DNA from: Bacillus sp. Marseille-Q1617
GTDB lineage: Bacteria > Bacillota > Bacilli > Bacillales > Bacillaceae_B
Direction: 5' to 3'
Assembly (NCBI RefSeq): GCF_903645295.1
Contig: NZ_CAHJXM010000001.1
Location: 1,737,501-1,801,500 of the forward strand
DNA: 64,000 nucleotides
Of the stretch, positions 36,341 through 45,983 are shown piece by piece. The notes under the pieces were generated by a model. That model ran no database searches. It was not told the DNA's origin and was given only the letters and a program-made list of their open reading frames with translations. A program made the translations under genes and the position numbers. The first letter of the stretch is position 1. Every line of letters begins with the position of its first letter.

Positions 36341-37627
36341 ATGGCAAATTTAAGCATTGATTTAGCAGGAATTAAATCACCGAATCCTTTTTGGCTGGCA
36401 TCAGCACCGCCTACCAATTCGGGTTATCAGGTGCAAAGAGCATTTGAAGCTGGTTGGGGAGGCGCCGTCTGGAAAACGCTGGGGGAACCGATTATCAACG
36501 TATCGTCAAGATTTGCGGCGGTAGGTTTTAACGGACAGCGTGTAGCGGGCTTTAATAACATCGAACTCATTACGGATCGACCATTGGAAGTGAATTTAAA
36601 AGAGATTTATGAAACGAAAAAGCGTTTCCCGAATCATGCAATCATTGCTTCATTGATGGTAGAACCAAAGCAGGAGAAGTGGCATGAGATTGTCAAGAAA
36701 GTGGAGGATATCGGTGTCGATGGATTAGAGCTTAATTTCGGATGTCCGCATGGGATGGCCGAAAGGGGAATGGGAGCTGCCTCAGGTCAGGTTCCGGAAT
36801 TGGTCGAAAAACAAACGTACTGGGTGAAAGAAGTGGCAAAAACACCTGTCATCGTTAAATTGACTCCTAACATAACGGATATCACCGTAACAGCAGAATC
36901 AGCCGTTAAAGGCGGAGCTGATGCAGTAAGTATGATCAATACAATCAATAGTCTGGCGGGCGTCGATCTCGACAGCTGGAACACCATTCCTCATGTAGCA
37001 GGTAAAGGCGCGCACGGCGGCTATTGTGGACCGGCAGTGAAGCCTATAGCGCTGAATATGGTGGCTGAGTGTGCACGCAATCCTCGTATCAATGTTCCGA
37101 TTTCCGGCATGGGAGGAGTATCAAATTGGCAGGATGCCGTGGAATATATGCTGATGGGTGCATCAGGTGTTCAGGTATGTACGGCCGCTATGCATCATGG
37201 TTTCAGAATTGTCGAAGATATGCTTGATGGACTAAATAACTACCTTGATGAAAAAGGCATTTCGTCTGTAAAGGATCTTGTCGGGAAATCAGTACCTAGA
37301 TATTCCGATTGGGGGAATTTAGATCTTAATTACAGTGTGGTAGCGAAAATAAATAATGATGTGTGCATCAATTGCAACAAATGCCATATCGCTTGCGAAG
37401 ATACCTCTCACCAATGTATCGACATGCTTAAAGACCCAAAAGGAAACAGTTATTTAAAGGTGCGCGAAGAAGATTGTGTGGGCTGCAATCTGTGTTCAAT
37501 CGTGTGTCCGGTGGATGGTGCAATCGATATGGTGGAAGTACCTAGCGGCCATATGCCGATGACATGGAATGAACGTCAGGCTGCACTTGGTAAATTGGCA
37601 CAGTGTGAAACGAATGCGGTGAAATAA
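36341..37627 (+). CDS. preA: NAD(P)-dependent dihydropyrimidine dehydrogenase, catalytic subunit (PreA/PydA)
   Basis: A 428-residue protein. Residues 1-320 form a dihydroorotate-dehydrogenase-like FMN barrel (ADLAGIKSPNPF-type start; LNFGCPHGMAERGMGAA carries the catalytic Cys; GKGAHGGYCGPAVKPIAL). The C-terminal part has two [4Fe-4S] motifs: CINCNKCHIAC and CVGCNLCSIVCP. It reduces uracil/thymine using electrons from PreT. Strong AGGGGGG. It heads straight into the dihydropyrimidinase gene. Confidence 0.94.
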   Translation: MANLSIDLAGIKSPNPFWLASAPPTNSGYQVQRAFEAGWGGAVWKTLGEPIINVSSRFAAVGFNGQRVAGFNNIELITDRPLEVNLKEIYETKKRFPNHAIIASLMVEPKQEKWHEIVKKVEDIGVDGLELNFGCPHGMAERGMGAASGQVPELVEKQTYWVKEVAKTPVIVKLTPNITDITVTAESAVKGGADAVSMINTINSLAGVDLDSWNTIPHVAGKGAHGGYCGPAVKPIALNMVAECARNPRINVPISGMGGVSNWQDAVEYMLMGASGVQVCTAAMHHGFRIVEDMLDGLNNYLDEKGISSVKDLVGKSVPRYSDWGNLDLNYSVVAKINNDVCINCNKCHIACEDTSHQCIDMLKDPKGNSYLKVREEDCVGCNLCSIVCPVDGAIDMVEVPSGHMPMTWNERQAALGKLAQCETNAVK

Positions 37628-37642
37628 TCAGGAGGGTGAGAA

Positions 37643-39070
37643 ATGAAAAAAATAATTCAAAATGGAACAATCGTTACAGCAGCGGATATCTATAAGGCCG
37701 ATATTCTTATCGAAGATGAAAAAATCATCAGTATTGGAAAGGGTTTTGACAACAGTGATGCTGAAGTCATTGACGCCGAAGGGAAGTATATTTTTCCCGG
37801 CGGGATTGATCCGCATACCCACTTGGAAATGCCATTCGGCGGTACAGTCTCTAAAGATGATTTCGAGACAGGCACAATAGCTGCTGCCTTTGGGGGAACG
37901 ACAACACTCATCGATTTCTGTTTGACCAATAAAGGTGAACCCCTTCAAAATGCAATTGATACATGGCATGCAAAGTCAAAGGATAAGGCTGTGATCGATT
38001 ACAGCTTTCATTTGATGATAGGCGAAATCAATCAGGAAGTATTAAGCCAGCTTCCTGAGGTGATTGAAAAAGAAGGTATTACATCTTTCAAAGTTTTCAT
38101 GGCGTATAAAAATGTTTTTCAGGCAGATGATGAAACCTTGTTCCGTACCTTGGTGGCAGCAAAAGACCTTGGTGCCCTGGTCATGGTGCATGCCGAAAAC
38201 GGTGATGTCATCGAGTATCTGACAGAAAAAGCACTGGCTGAGGGGAATACAGACCCAATTTACCATGCATTGACGAGACCTCCCGAGCTTGAAGGGGAAG
38301 CCACGGGAAGAGCAGCGAAGTTAACAGGGCTTGCTGATTCTCAATTGTATGTGGTCCATGTATCCTGTTCTGAAGCTGTAAAACAAATAGCCGAGGCAAG
38401 AAGCAAGGGTCTTAACGTGTGGGGTGAGACCTGTCCCCAATATCTAGTGCTTGATCAAACTTACTTGGAACGGCCGAATTTTGAAGGCGCTAAATACGTG
38501 TGGTCCCCGCCGCTGCGCGAAAAGTGGAACCAGGATGTATTATGGAATGCATTAAAAAGCGGCGAGCTTCAAACACTTGGATCCGATCAATGTTCCTTTG
38601 ACTTTAAAGGGCAGAAAGAACTTGGATTAGGGGACTTCACTAAAATTCCAAATGGCGGACCGATCATTGAGGACCGTGTATCAATATTATTCTCAGAAGG
38701 AGTTGAAAAAGGAAGGATTACCTTGAATCAGTTTGTTGATATCATGTCCACACGAAGTGCGAAACTATTTGGTCTTTACCCGCAAAAAGGGACCATTGCA
38801 GCAGGATCGGATGCAGATGTGGTGATTTTCGACCCTAATGTGGAACGGGTCATATCCGCAGAGAACCATCATATGGCAGCGGACTATAACCCGTTTGAGG
38901 GAATGAAAATCAAGGGAGAACCCGTTTCTGTATTATCCAGAGGTGAATATGTCATTAAAGATAAGCAGTTCGTGGGCAAATTGGGGAAAGGAAAGTATGT
39001 TAAGAGAGCGAGATACGGAAAACAACTTTCGAAAGAAGAGAGCGAAGCCTTACAACCTTCTAAATCCTAG
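37643..39070 (+). CDS. hydA: Dihydropyrimidinase
   Basis: A 475-residue amidohydrolase (D-hydantoinase family). Binuclear zinc ligands: H58 and H60 in DPHTHLE, carbamylated Lys K150 in SFKVFMAYK, H183 in MVHAENGD, a later His in VVHVSCSEA and the Asp in GSDQCSF. It opens dihydrouracil/dihydrothymine to the N-carbamoyl beta-amino acid for the ureidopropionase. Spacing of 15 bases from preA. Length is typical. Also called pydB. Confidence 0.93.
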   Translation: MKKIIQNGTIVTAADIYKADILIEDEKIISIGKGFDNSDAEVIDAEGKYIFPGGIDPHTHLEMPFGGTVSKDDFETGTIAAAFGGTTTLIDFCLTNKGEPLQNAIDTWHAKSKDKAVIDYSFHLMIGEINQEVLSQLPEVIEKEGITSFKVFMAYKNVFQADDETLFRTLVAAKDLGALVMVHAENGDVIEYLTEKALAEGNTDPIYHALTRPPELEGEATGRAAKLTGLADSQLYVVHVSCSEAVKQIAEARSKGLNVWGETCPQYLVLDQTYLERPNFEGAKYVWSPPLREKWNQDVLWNALKSGELQTLGSDQCSFDFKGQKELGLGDFTKIPNGGPIIEDRVSILFSEGVEKGRITLNQFVDIMSTRSAKLFGLYPQKGTIAAGSDADVVIFDPNVERVISAENHHMAADYNPFEGMKIKGEPVSVLSRGEYVIKDKQFVGKLGKGKYVKRARYGKQLSKEESEALQPSKS

Positions 39071-39108
39071 TTTCACTCGACTTATGAATCTTGCTTAATA
39101 GTAGAACA

Positions 39109-39145
39109 GCTCCTGCATGAGGAGCAGAATGGTTTGTCCTGCTCC
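39109..39145 (+). other. Two mutually exclusive hairpins before the NCS1 transporter
   Basis: Hairpin A: GCTCCT (39109-39114) with AGGAGC (39120-39125). Hairpin B: GGAGCAG (39121-39127) with CTGCTCC (39139-39145). They share the GGAGC segment, so only one can form. No T-run follows. Confidence 0.45.
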
Positions 39146-39203
39146 CATGCCTCTCTTGGATTCGTTTGGTTTTGCCATTTGAAGCACACAAAAAGGAGTG
39201 TTC

Positions 39204-40679
39204 ATGTTGAAAACAAGCTATTTGAAGTCACCTGATTTACTGCCGGTAAAAGAGAAAGATAGAAAAATCACGAAATTAGGATATTCATTCATGTGGGTCG
39301 GTATGGTGGTCGTGCTTGCCACATTCGCCATCGGAGGAGCAGGAGTGATGTCTTTACCGCTTCCCCTTGTACTCTTGGCCACTCTCATAGGCTCTTTAGC
39401 AATTGGACTTTTTATTACCTTGACAGGTGATATTGGGGTGGAACATGGATTATCTTTTCCAGTATACATGCGGGCTCCATTCGGAACATTAGGGACTCAT
39501 ATTCCATCACTGGTCAGAGGGGTAGCAGCCTCTATGTGGTTTGGTATCAATACCTATTTCGGAGCCACTGCAATGAATGGAATTTTGAACCTCTTATATG
39601 GTTTTGATAACTGGTTTGTATGTTTCATGATTTTTGCTTTATTGCAATTAATCAACACAGCACTGGGGATCAAAGCGGTTGAAAGGTTTGCCGACCTTGC
39701 AGCTCCCGTCATCATTTTAATATCCGTATGGATGTATTCTTCTCTATCTGAGTCTGCAGCTGCAGAAGGGAGAGATATATGGAATTGGGTGGAAAGTCCT
39801 GTTACAGGAGGAGCGGCAGTCACAGCATTTCTCGTTGTCATTTTTAGTAATATGGGATTCTGGGCGACCTTGGCAGCCGATATCCCATCGATATCACGCT
39901 TTATGAAGGCTCCTCGAAATGAGAAGAATTGGTTTAAACGAAATAAAAGCTCTTTGATTGGAAATTTGATCACTCTCCCGATTACACAGACATTCATGGT
40001 ATTAATCGGTGCTGTATCCTATATTGCAGTCTTAAATTATGATCCTGTCATTGCACTGCAGGAAGCTGCCGGAGGTTTAGTACTTGGTATTCTTTTGCTC
40101 ATGATTGTCCTGGCTCAATGGTCGACAAATATTGCAGCGAATGTTGTACCGGCAGCGACTATTTTCTCTAACGTAGGCGGACCAAAATTCCCATTTTGGG
40201 CAGGCGTATTTACGGCAGGTCTCGTCGGGACTCTCGTGCAGCCGTGGAATTTATTTGGAGTCATCATTCCTGTTCTTTTGTTTATAGGAGGTATATTATC
40301 CGCAATCGTCGGAATTCTGGTTGCAGATTATTATTTAATCAGAAAGCGAAGAGTGAATGTTCCTGCTCTATATGAAGATCATGGTCAATACAAATATATG
40401 AATGGAGTTAACCTGGCCGGTTTCATCTCTTGGATTATCGGAGCGGTTGCTTCTTATTTTGTCCCTAGCTTTTCATTCCTGGTTGGCTTTGGTGCAGGAG
40501 CTGTTTGTTACTATTTCCTCGCCAAGTTTTGGTGGTTCCAAAAATATGAACAGGCGGAGTTACTCGACCCGGATGACGATAAGTATTTAGGCATTTCGGC
40601 AGGACGGGACTGGGAGATTGATCTTGAAGGTGACAGATCAATTGAAGAAGCCCCTGCTGGTACAAGTGCCACCGTTTAA
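39204..40679 (+). CDS. NCS1 family nucleobase transporter (uracil/allantoin-type)
   Basis: A 491-residue membrane protein with about twelve helices. NCS1 features: a cytoplasmic N-terminus (SPDLLPVKEKDRKITKLGYS), then SFPVYMRAPFGTLGTHIPSL and MWFGINTYFGATAMNGIL. NMGFWATLAADIPSISRFMK lies in the middle, and WSTNIAANVVPAATIFSNVG is typical of cytosine/uracil/allantoin permeases. Context points to uracil or thymine uptake; hydantoin or allantoin cannot be excluded. ATG 39204 follows AAAAGGAG by 5 bases. Confidence 0.88.
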   Translation: MLKTSYLKSPDLLPVKEKDRKITKLGYSFMWVGMVVVLATFAIGGAGVMSLPLPLVLLATLIGSLAIGLFITLTGDIGVEHGLSFPVYMRAPFGTLGTHIPSLVRGVAASMWFGINTYFGATAMNGILNLLYGFDNWFVCFMIFALLQLINTALGIKAVERFADLAAPVIILISVWMYSSLSESAAAEGRDIWNWVESPVTGGAAVTAFLVVIFSNMGFWATLAADIPSISRFMKAPRNEKNWFKRNKSSLIGNLITLPITQTFMVLIGAVSYIAVLNYDPVIALQEAAGGLVLGILLLMIVLAQWSTNIAANVVPAATIFSNVGGPKFPFWAGVFTAGLVGTLVQPWNLFGVIIPVLLFIGGILSAIVGILVADYYLIRKRRVNVPALYEDHGQYKYMNGVNLAGFISWIIGAVASYFVPSFSFLVGFGAGAVCYYFLAKFWWFQKYEQAELLDPDDDKYLGISAGRDWEIDLEGDRSIEEAPAGTSATV

Positions 40680-40774
40680 TTTTTGGTTCCGTTAAGGTTG
40701 TTTCTTTAAGGCTTCTATGGAACTGTATCTATAGAAACCTTGGAATATTAAGAGGCTAATGAGGGAGGTTGCTT

Positions 40775-40978
40775 ATGTCGGAATATCAAGAATTCTTAAA
40801 TGAACGGGATAAAATGGATTTTCTTATTCAAAAAGGATTCAAAATAGAAAAAGTGACAGAGAATTTAAGCGGGGCATACGTCGTTTTTAAGCATTCAGAA
40901 AATAAACGAAGTGCGACACTTCATATAAAAACAGCCAATGCAAGAAAGTACTTTTCAAACCTTTTGATCCATTCATAA
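40775..40978 (+). CDS. Small protein of unknown function in the pyrimidine cluster
   Basis: A 67-residue, basic, soluble protein (MSEYQEFLNERDKMDFLIQK; later SGAYVVFKHSEN and KRSATLHIKTANARKYF). GGGAGG lies 6 bases before ATG 40775. It keeps the operon direction and is 20 bases from the next small gene. No Cys, no membrane helix. I do not recognise it. A mixed beta fold is suggested by alternating hydrophobics. Confidence 0.65.
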   Translation: MSEYQEFLNERDKMDFLIQKGFKIEKVTENLSGAYVVFKHSENKRSATLHIKTANARKYFSNLLIHS

Positions 40979-40996
40979 GACGAAAGGGGGATATAA

Positions 40997-41194
40997 ATGG
41001 AGAACCTGCCTGAACTGGCCAAAGATAAGATAAGTGAAATGGAGAAACTTCAATTGTTCCCGAGCAAAATGGACACATCCGAGGATCTTGTGGAATGGAT
41101 GATATCCTTTCTTTCTTCACCTGAAATATCGGAAGAAGAATGGATCAAGTTCTGCCATTCAGAGGTTCACATTTTGATCCCAGCAGATGAGTAA
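40997..41194 (+). CDS. Second small protein of unknown function in the pyrimidine cluster
   Basis: A 65-residue acidic helical protein (MENLPELAKDKISEMEKLQL, then EDLVEWMISFLSSPEISEEE, one Cys in KFCHSE). AAAGGGGG upstream of ATG. It sits between the basic small protein and the PucR regulator. Opposite charge of the two might mean they bind each other; this is only a guess. No known family recognised. Confidence 0.62.
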   Translation: MENLPELAKDKISEMEKLQLFPSKMDTSEDLVEWMISFLSSPEISEEEWIKFCHSEVHILIPADE

Positions 41195-41272
41195 AGGGTT
41201 GGTTATTCCAATCCTTTTTATCTATTTACGTCTACCCAATTGAACGTATTATGCCAGAAGAAGGAGAAGATG

Positions 41273-42871
41273 ATGAAAAGTCTTTATTATCACTCGGTTC
41301 AATCGATACTTTCCAGAAGATATTTTGAACATTCAAGGGTCATAGCGGGTCACAAGGGTATTCAGCGTCAGGTGAAATGGGTTCATGTGGTTGAAGTTAC
41401 CTCTATCAAGAACTTACTCAACGGTAATGAATTGATTCTTACTACAGGGTTGGCTTTAAAGGAAGAGTCTGCGTTCATTTGCTTGCTGAAACAACTTATA
41501 CAAAGTGAAGCCGCAGCCTTATGTGTAGAACTTGACACGAATATCTCAACGATCCCACCATCGGTCATCCAATTGGCTGAACAACACGATTTTCCTATTA
41601 TAGTATTTGATGAAGAAGTGCCGTTTGTCAGCATCACACAGGATATCCATTCCGTCCTTATCAACCAGCAATATGAAATGATGAAAAAATTAGATGATTT
41701 TGCTCAAGTGCTTAATAAGAGATTGCTGACCGTCAATCATTCTCAAGAAATACTAAAGTTATTACATAAAGAATTAGGGGTACCCGTTATTTTCCAATTG
41801 AAGGAACAAGAACCGCAGCTTCATCCCCCGATGAGGCGTTCAGAGGAATTAAAAGTGCGAAGTAAGTATGAAGAACATTTTAAGAGCCCCGGAAGTGATT
41901 TTGCTTCTGCAAAAGTCATTTTGTTTGATCAGGAATATGCAGAGCTTTTCATTTTTAGGGATGATCATCCCTTTGGTGAATATGAAACCTTGCTTTTGGA
42001 CAGGACTTCCACTGCACTTGCTCAATTTTTAATGAGGGAACTCTATTTCAATGAAAAAAAGAGAATCGAAGAATCCAAGTGGATTATGTCATGGCTGAAA
42101 GGTGAGCAGTCCAGCGAAAGACTTGAGGCTTATTTAAGAGGCTTAAGAATGAATTTTCATGGAGGAGTCGTTTGTGTATTTAGTGAAATGAAAGGTCAGG
42201 AAGCTCAGGATTTTACTTATTTCAATCTAGTCGCAAGAAGTATATTCGAGCAGCAGGGGTTCCACGCACTGCCTGAGAAAGATGGAGATGATTTACTATT
42301 CATCCTTCTTGATACCAGAAAACAGATGGATTGGAAGAATCGATTGAAGACCGCGCTTGAGAAGATTCAGAGTTCGCATTTCCTATCGAAAGGAAAAGAC
42401 ATTGTCATTTCCATAGGTAAATATCAGGAAGAAATGATGAACATTCATCTAAGCTTCAAAACTGCAAGGGAAAGTTTGTTGTTCCGTTCGAAAGTCAGAG
42501 GGAATCACCGGTTCTTTTTCTTTGATGACTTACACCTTTATAGGCTGATTTCCATCGTAAACAATAATGTGGATCTATGGGGGATGATTGAAGAATACTT
42601 GAGTCCCATCATTTTGTATGATGCAGAAAACGAAGGAAGTTTATTATTGACTCTAAAAGTATTCTTAAGCTGTCAGGGTTCAAAACAAGAAACGGCAAAG
42701 AAATTATTTATCGTCAGGCAAACGCTGTATCATCGTCTGAAGAAAATTGAAGAATTGCTTGGTAAAGACTATATGAGTTCGGATAAAAGGTTAGCGATTG
42801 AGTTTTTATTGGCAGCTCATGATTATCTCGACCCATTAAAGGATGTAATGAGACAGTCGGCCGTAAAATGA
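41273..42871 (+). CDS. PucR family transcriptional regulator
   Basis: A 532-residue regulator. N-terminal PucR ligand domain (VQSILSRRYFEHSRVIAGHK; WVHVVEVTSIKNLLNGNELI; LILTTGLALK). Middle GGDEF-like CdaR-type domain (about 280-400). C-terminal HTH_30 (LLLTLKVFLSCQGSKQETAK, with RQTLYHRLKKIEELLG). PucR proteins usually activate purine or pyrimidine breakdown genes when the substrate is present. ATG 41273 was chosen with AAGGAG 6 bases before; ATG 41270 is too close and TTG 41240 is upstream of the site. It likely controls this cluster. Confidence 0.88.
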   Translation: MKSLYYHSVQSILSRRYFEHSRVIAGHKGIQRQVKWVHVVEVTSIKNLLNGNELILTTGLALKEESAFICLLKQLIQSEAAALCVELDTNISTIPPSVIQLAEQHDFPIIVFDEEVPFVSITQDIHSVLINQQYEMMKKLDDFAQVLNKRLLTVNHSQEILKLLHKELGVPVIFQLKEQEPQLHPPMRRSEELKVRSKYEEHFKSPGSDFASAKVILFDQEYAELFIFRDDHPFGEYETLLLDRTSTALAQFLMRELYFNEKKRIEESKWIMSWLKGEQSSERLEAYLRGLRMNFHGGVVCVFSEMKGQEAQDFTYFNLVARSIFEQQGFHALPEKDGDDLLFILLDTRKQMDWKNRLKTALEKIQSSHFLSKGKDIVISIGKYQEEMMNIHLSFKTARESLLFRSKVRGNHRFFFFDDLHLYRLISIVNNNVDLWGMIEEYLSPIILYDAENEGSLLLTLKVFLSCQGSKQETAKKLFIVRQTLYHRLKKIEELLGKDYMSSDKRLAIEFLLAAHDYLDPLKDVMRQSAVK

Positions 42872-42983
42872 GAGGCCGAAGTTAAAGTTTCAAAGAACGA
42901 ATTGTCCAATGTACAACCCGGGTTACTTTACATTTTGTCTAATGAAAGCCCTTACTTCATCTTTCATAATGGAAGTATACACT

Positions 42984-42997
42984 TCAAAACGCTTATG
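42984..42997. promoter_or_regulatory. Weak cre-like site before mmsA
   Basis: TCAAAACGCTTATG has three mismatches to TGWAANCGNTNWCA. Listed only because it fits the cre before the first gene of the cluster. Confidence 0.3.
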
Positions 42998-43042
42998 CCT
43001 GGTGAATCTGTGCTATCCAAAAGTGCTCAAGGAGGAGTTTAA

Positions 43043-44509
43043 ATGTCGGTCATTAAAAAAGAAGTAGCCGTTTTGAAAAATTATATCAATGGGAAATGGG
43101 TGGAATCACTAAGTTCGCAAACGATGAAGGTCTTGAATCCCGCAACAAATGAAGAGCTGGCAAACGTTCCGATTTCGACTAAAGAAGATGTCGATCGCGC
43201 GGTTCAGTCAGCTAAAGAAGCTTCGAAATCCTGGAAGAAAACACCTGTCCCGAAGAGAGCGAGAATCCTCTATAAATACCATACTCTTTTATCCGACAAT
43301 CATGAAGAATTAGCCAAGCTCGTAGTGCAGGAAAACGGAAAGTCATATAAAGAAGCATATGGTGAAGTACAGCGCGGGCTTGAATGTGTGGAATTTGCAT
43401 GCGGTGCCCCGACGTTGATGATGGGTGAAACACTCAGCGGCATTGCAGAAGAAATAGATTCCGAGATGTTCCGTTATCCGCTGGGAGTTGTCGCTGGAAT
43501 AACACCTTTCAATTTTCCGATGATGGTGCCGCTCTGGATGTTCCCCCTTGCTGTTGCATGTGGAAATACTTTTGTGCTTAAACCATCGGAAAGAACACCG
43601 ATCCTTGCTAACAAACTTGCTGAATTATTTACCCAAGCTGGAATTCCTGAAGGTGTGCTGAATGTAGTCCATGGGGCGCATGATGTGGTGAACGGGCTGA
43701 TTGAACATCGTGATATTGCAGCGATATCATTTGTCGGGTCTCAGCCTGTAGCAAAATATGTTTATGAAAAATCGGCTTCTCAAGGGAAACGGGTCCAGGC
43801 TTTGTCCGGAGCGAAAAATCATCACGTGGTAATGCCTGATGCAGATATGGACAAAGCGGCGGACCACATCATCAGCTCTGCGTTTGGAAGTGCAGGACAA
43901 CGGTGCATGGCCTGCAGTGCAGTCGTAGTAGTAGGAGACAACGAACCATTTGTTAATGCACTTAAAAAGAAAGCGGATGAACTTTGTATCGGAAATGGAA
44001 TGGACGATGAAGTACTGCTCACGCCTGTAATCAGAAGTGAACATCGGGACCGGACTCTTAAATACATTGAAAAAGGCCTCGAGGAAGGCGCTTCCCTGAT
44101 TCGTGACGGAAGAAAGGAAATGGATGATTTGAAAGAAGGAAACTTTTTGGGAGCAACGATTTTCGATCATGTGACTCCTGAGATGACCATTGCGAAAGAA
44201 GAAATGTTTGCCCCGGTGCTGAGTCTGCTGCGTGCAGAAGATTTAGATGAAGGACTTGAATATATTCGCAAATCCCGTTTTGGAAATGGGGCGACCCTCT
44301 ACACAAAAGATGCTAAAGCAGTAAGAAAGTTCCGGGAAGAAGCTGATGCGGGTATGTTAGGGATCAATGTTGGTGTACCGGCTACCATGGCATTCTTTCC
44401 ATTTTCAGGGTGGAAGGATTCTTTCTATGGAGACATGCATGTTAACGGAAAAGACGGAGTAAATTTCTTTACTAGGAAGAAAATGATTACCTCAAGATTC
44501 GATTTCTAG
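43043..44509 (+). CDS. mmsA: CoA-acylating (methyl)malonate-semialdehyde dehydrogenase
   Basis: A 488-residue aldehyde dehydrogenase of the MmsA/IolA type. Opening NYINGKWVES; NAD-site ITPFNFPMMVPLWMFPLA; catalytic Cys288 in GSAGQRCMACSA; the general-base Glu of other ALDHs is replaced (QALSGAKNHHVV), typical of CoA-dependent members. It turns malonate semialdehyde to acetyl-CoA and methylmalonate semialdehyde to propionyl-CoA. That gives the fate of beta-alanine and 3-aminoisobutyrate made by the genes upstream. Strong AAGGAGGAG. Confidence 0.92.
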   Translation: MSVIKKEVAVLKNYINGKWVESLSSQTMKVLNPATNEELANVPISTKEDVDRAVQSAKEASKSWKKTPVPKRARILYKYHTLLSDNHEELAKLVVQENGKSYKEAYGEVQRGLECVEFACGAPTLMMGETLSGIAEEIDSEMFRYPLGVVAGITPFNFPMMVPLWMFPLAVACGNTFVLKPSERTPILANKLAELFTQAGIPEGVLNVVHGAHDVVNGLIEHRDIAAISFVGSQPVAKYVYEKSASQGKRVQALSGAKNHHVVMPDADMDKAADHIISSAFGSAGQRCMACSAVVVVGDNEPFVNALKKKADELCIGNGMDDEVLLTPVIRSEHRDRTLKYIEKGLEEGASLIRDGRKEMDDLKEGNFLGATIFDHVTPEMTIAKEEMFAPVLSLLRAEDLDEGLEYIRKSRFGNGATLYTKDAKAVRKFREEADAGMLGINVGVPATMAFFPFSGWKDSFYGDMHVNGKDGVNFFTRKKMITSRFDF

Positions 44510-44533
44510 AAAAGAGAGTAGGAGGAGTTACCA

Positions 44534-45883
44534 TTGGTGAAAACTGATCAAGATATGTGGCTGAAGCAGGATGAACAATATATATGGCATTCCATGAAGC
44601 CGTATAATCCTGCTGGGACGATGGTTGTGACCGAGTCAAAGGGTTCCTGGGTAACGGATAATGAAGGCAAGAAATATCTTGACGGAATGGCTGGATTATG
44701 GTGTGTGAACGTTGGATACGGGAGACAGGAACTGGCAGAAGCTGCATATGAGCAGCTGAAAAAAATGGCCTACTTCCCTCTCACACAAAGTCATCAGCCC
44801 GCTATTAAGCTGGCGGAAAAACTTAACGGGTTACTGGGGGATGAATATGTGATATTTTTCTCCAACAGCGGCTCGGAAGCCAATGAGACGGCATTCAAAA
44901 TAGCCCGCCAATATCATCAGCAGAAGGGTGAAGGAGAACGTTACAAGATTGTTTCGAGATATAGAGCGTATCATGGAAATTCAATGGGTGCTTTGGCTGC
45001 TACAGGGCAGGCACAAAGGAAATATAAATACGAACCCTTGGCTCCTGGTTTCATCCATGTAGCTCCGCCGGACTCATACCGTGATGAAGCAGGGGGGGAA
45101 TCCCCACATGAATTACCTGGTGTGAAAGCGATTGACCAGGCAATGACCTGGGAGCTCAGTGAAACCGTGGCTGCTCTGATAATGGAGCCGATCATAACGG
45201 GAGGAGGTATATTAATACCTCAGGAAGAATATATGAAAGCAGCTAAAGAAGTGTGTGAGAAACACGGGGCATTGATGATCGTCGATGAAGTGATATGCGG
45301 TTTCGGCCGCACGGGCAAGCCGTTTGGCTTCATGAATTATGACGTGAAGCCGGACATCATCACGATGGCCAAAGGAATCACATCCGCTTACCTGCCGTTA
45401 TCTGCTACGGCCGTCAAGCGTGAGATATATGAAGCCTTTAAAGGATCTGAAGAATATGATTACTTCCGCCACATCAATACGTTCGGAGGGAATCCTGCAG
45501 CCTGTGCTCTCGCCTTGAAAAACCTTGAAATCATGGAAAACGAAGATCTCTTCACTAGATCTGCGGAGCTGGGAGAAACGGCACTGAATAGTCTCAAGAA
45601 TCAGCTGCAGGGGCATAACCTCGTTGGTGACATACGAGGAAAAGGACTGCTGATTGGGATCGAGATGGTCAAGGATAAACAATCAAAAGAACCATTGGAA
45701 GTGGATAAAGTAAACAAGGTGATTTCATATTGCAAACAAAACGGCGTGATCATAGGAAAAAATGGGGCGACTGTCGCCGGATATAACAATGTCTTGACAC
45801 TTTCACCTCCTCTGAATATCGAAGTGGAAGATCTTGAATTACTAATCTCAACAGTAATAGATGGTATTAAAAACGTGCAATAA
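44534..45883 (+). CDS. Class III omega-aminotransferase (beta-alanine/3-aminoisobutyrate type)
   Basis: A 449-residue PLP enzyme. MAGLWCVNVGYGRQELAEAA and FSNSGSEANETAFKIARQY are typical of omega-amino-acid:pyruvate transaminases. Cofactor Asp in IVDEVICGFGRTG; Schiff-base Lys280 in TMAKGITSAYLP. It would pass the amino group of beta-alanine to pyruvate or 2-oxoglutarate, giving malonate semialdehyde for MmsA. TTG 44534 was chosen (AGGAGG 8 bases before); GTG 44537 is also possible. Last gene of the catabolic block. Confidence 0.9.
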   Translation: MVKTDQDMWLKQDEQYIWHSMKPYNPAGTMVVTESKGSWVTDNEGKKYLDGMAGLWCVNVGYGRQELAEAAYEQLKKMAYFPLTQSHQPAIKLAEKLNGLLGDEYVIFFSNSGSEANETAFKIARQYHQQKGEGERYKIVSRYRAYHGNSMGALAATGQAQRKYKYEPLAPGFIHVAPPDSYRDEAGGESPHELPGVKAIDQAMTWELSETVAALIMEPIITGGGILIPQEEYMKAAKEVCEKHGALMIVDEVICGFGRTGKPFGFMNYDVKPDIITMAKGITSAYLPLSATAVKREIYEAFKGSEEYDYFRHINTFGGNPAACALALKNLEIMENEDLFTRSAELGETALNSLKNQLQGHNLVGDIRGKGLLIGIEMVKDKQSKEPLEVDKVNKVISYCKQNGVIIGKNGATVAGYNNVLTLSPPLNIEVEDLELLISTVIDGIKNVQ

Positions 45884-45893
45884 TGATTATGAT

Positions 45894-45921
45894 AAGCTGC
45901 ATACTTTGCAGCTTTTTTTTT
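45894..45921 (+). terminator. Terminator of the pyrimidine catabolic block
   Basis: AAGCTGC (45894-45900) pairs with GCAGCTT (45908-45914), then at least seven T. Confidence 0.88.
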
Positions 45922-45983
45922 GCACCAATATTAGAATTTTATGGTAAAATTAATCCATCAACCATTGAAAGAGGAGAGACTTG

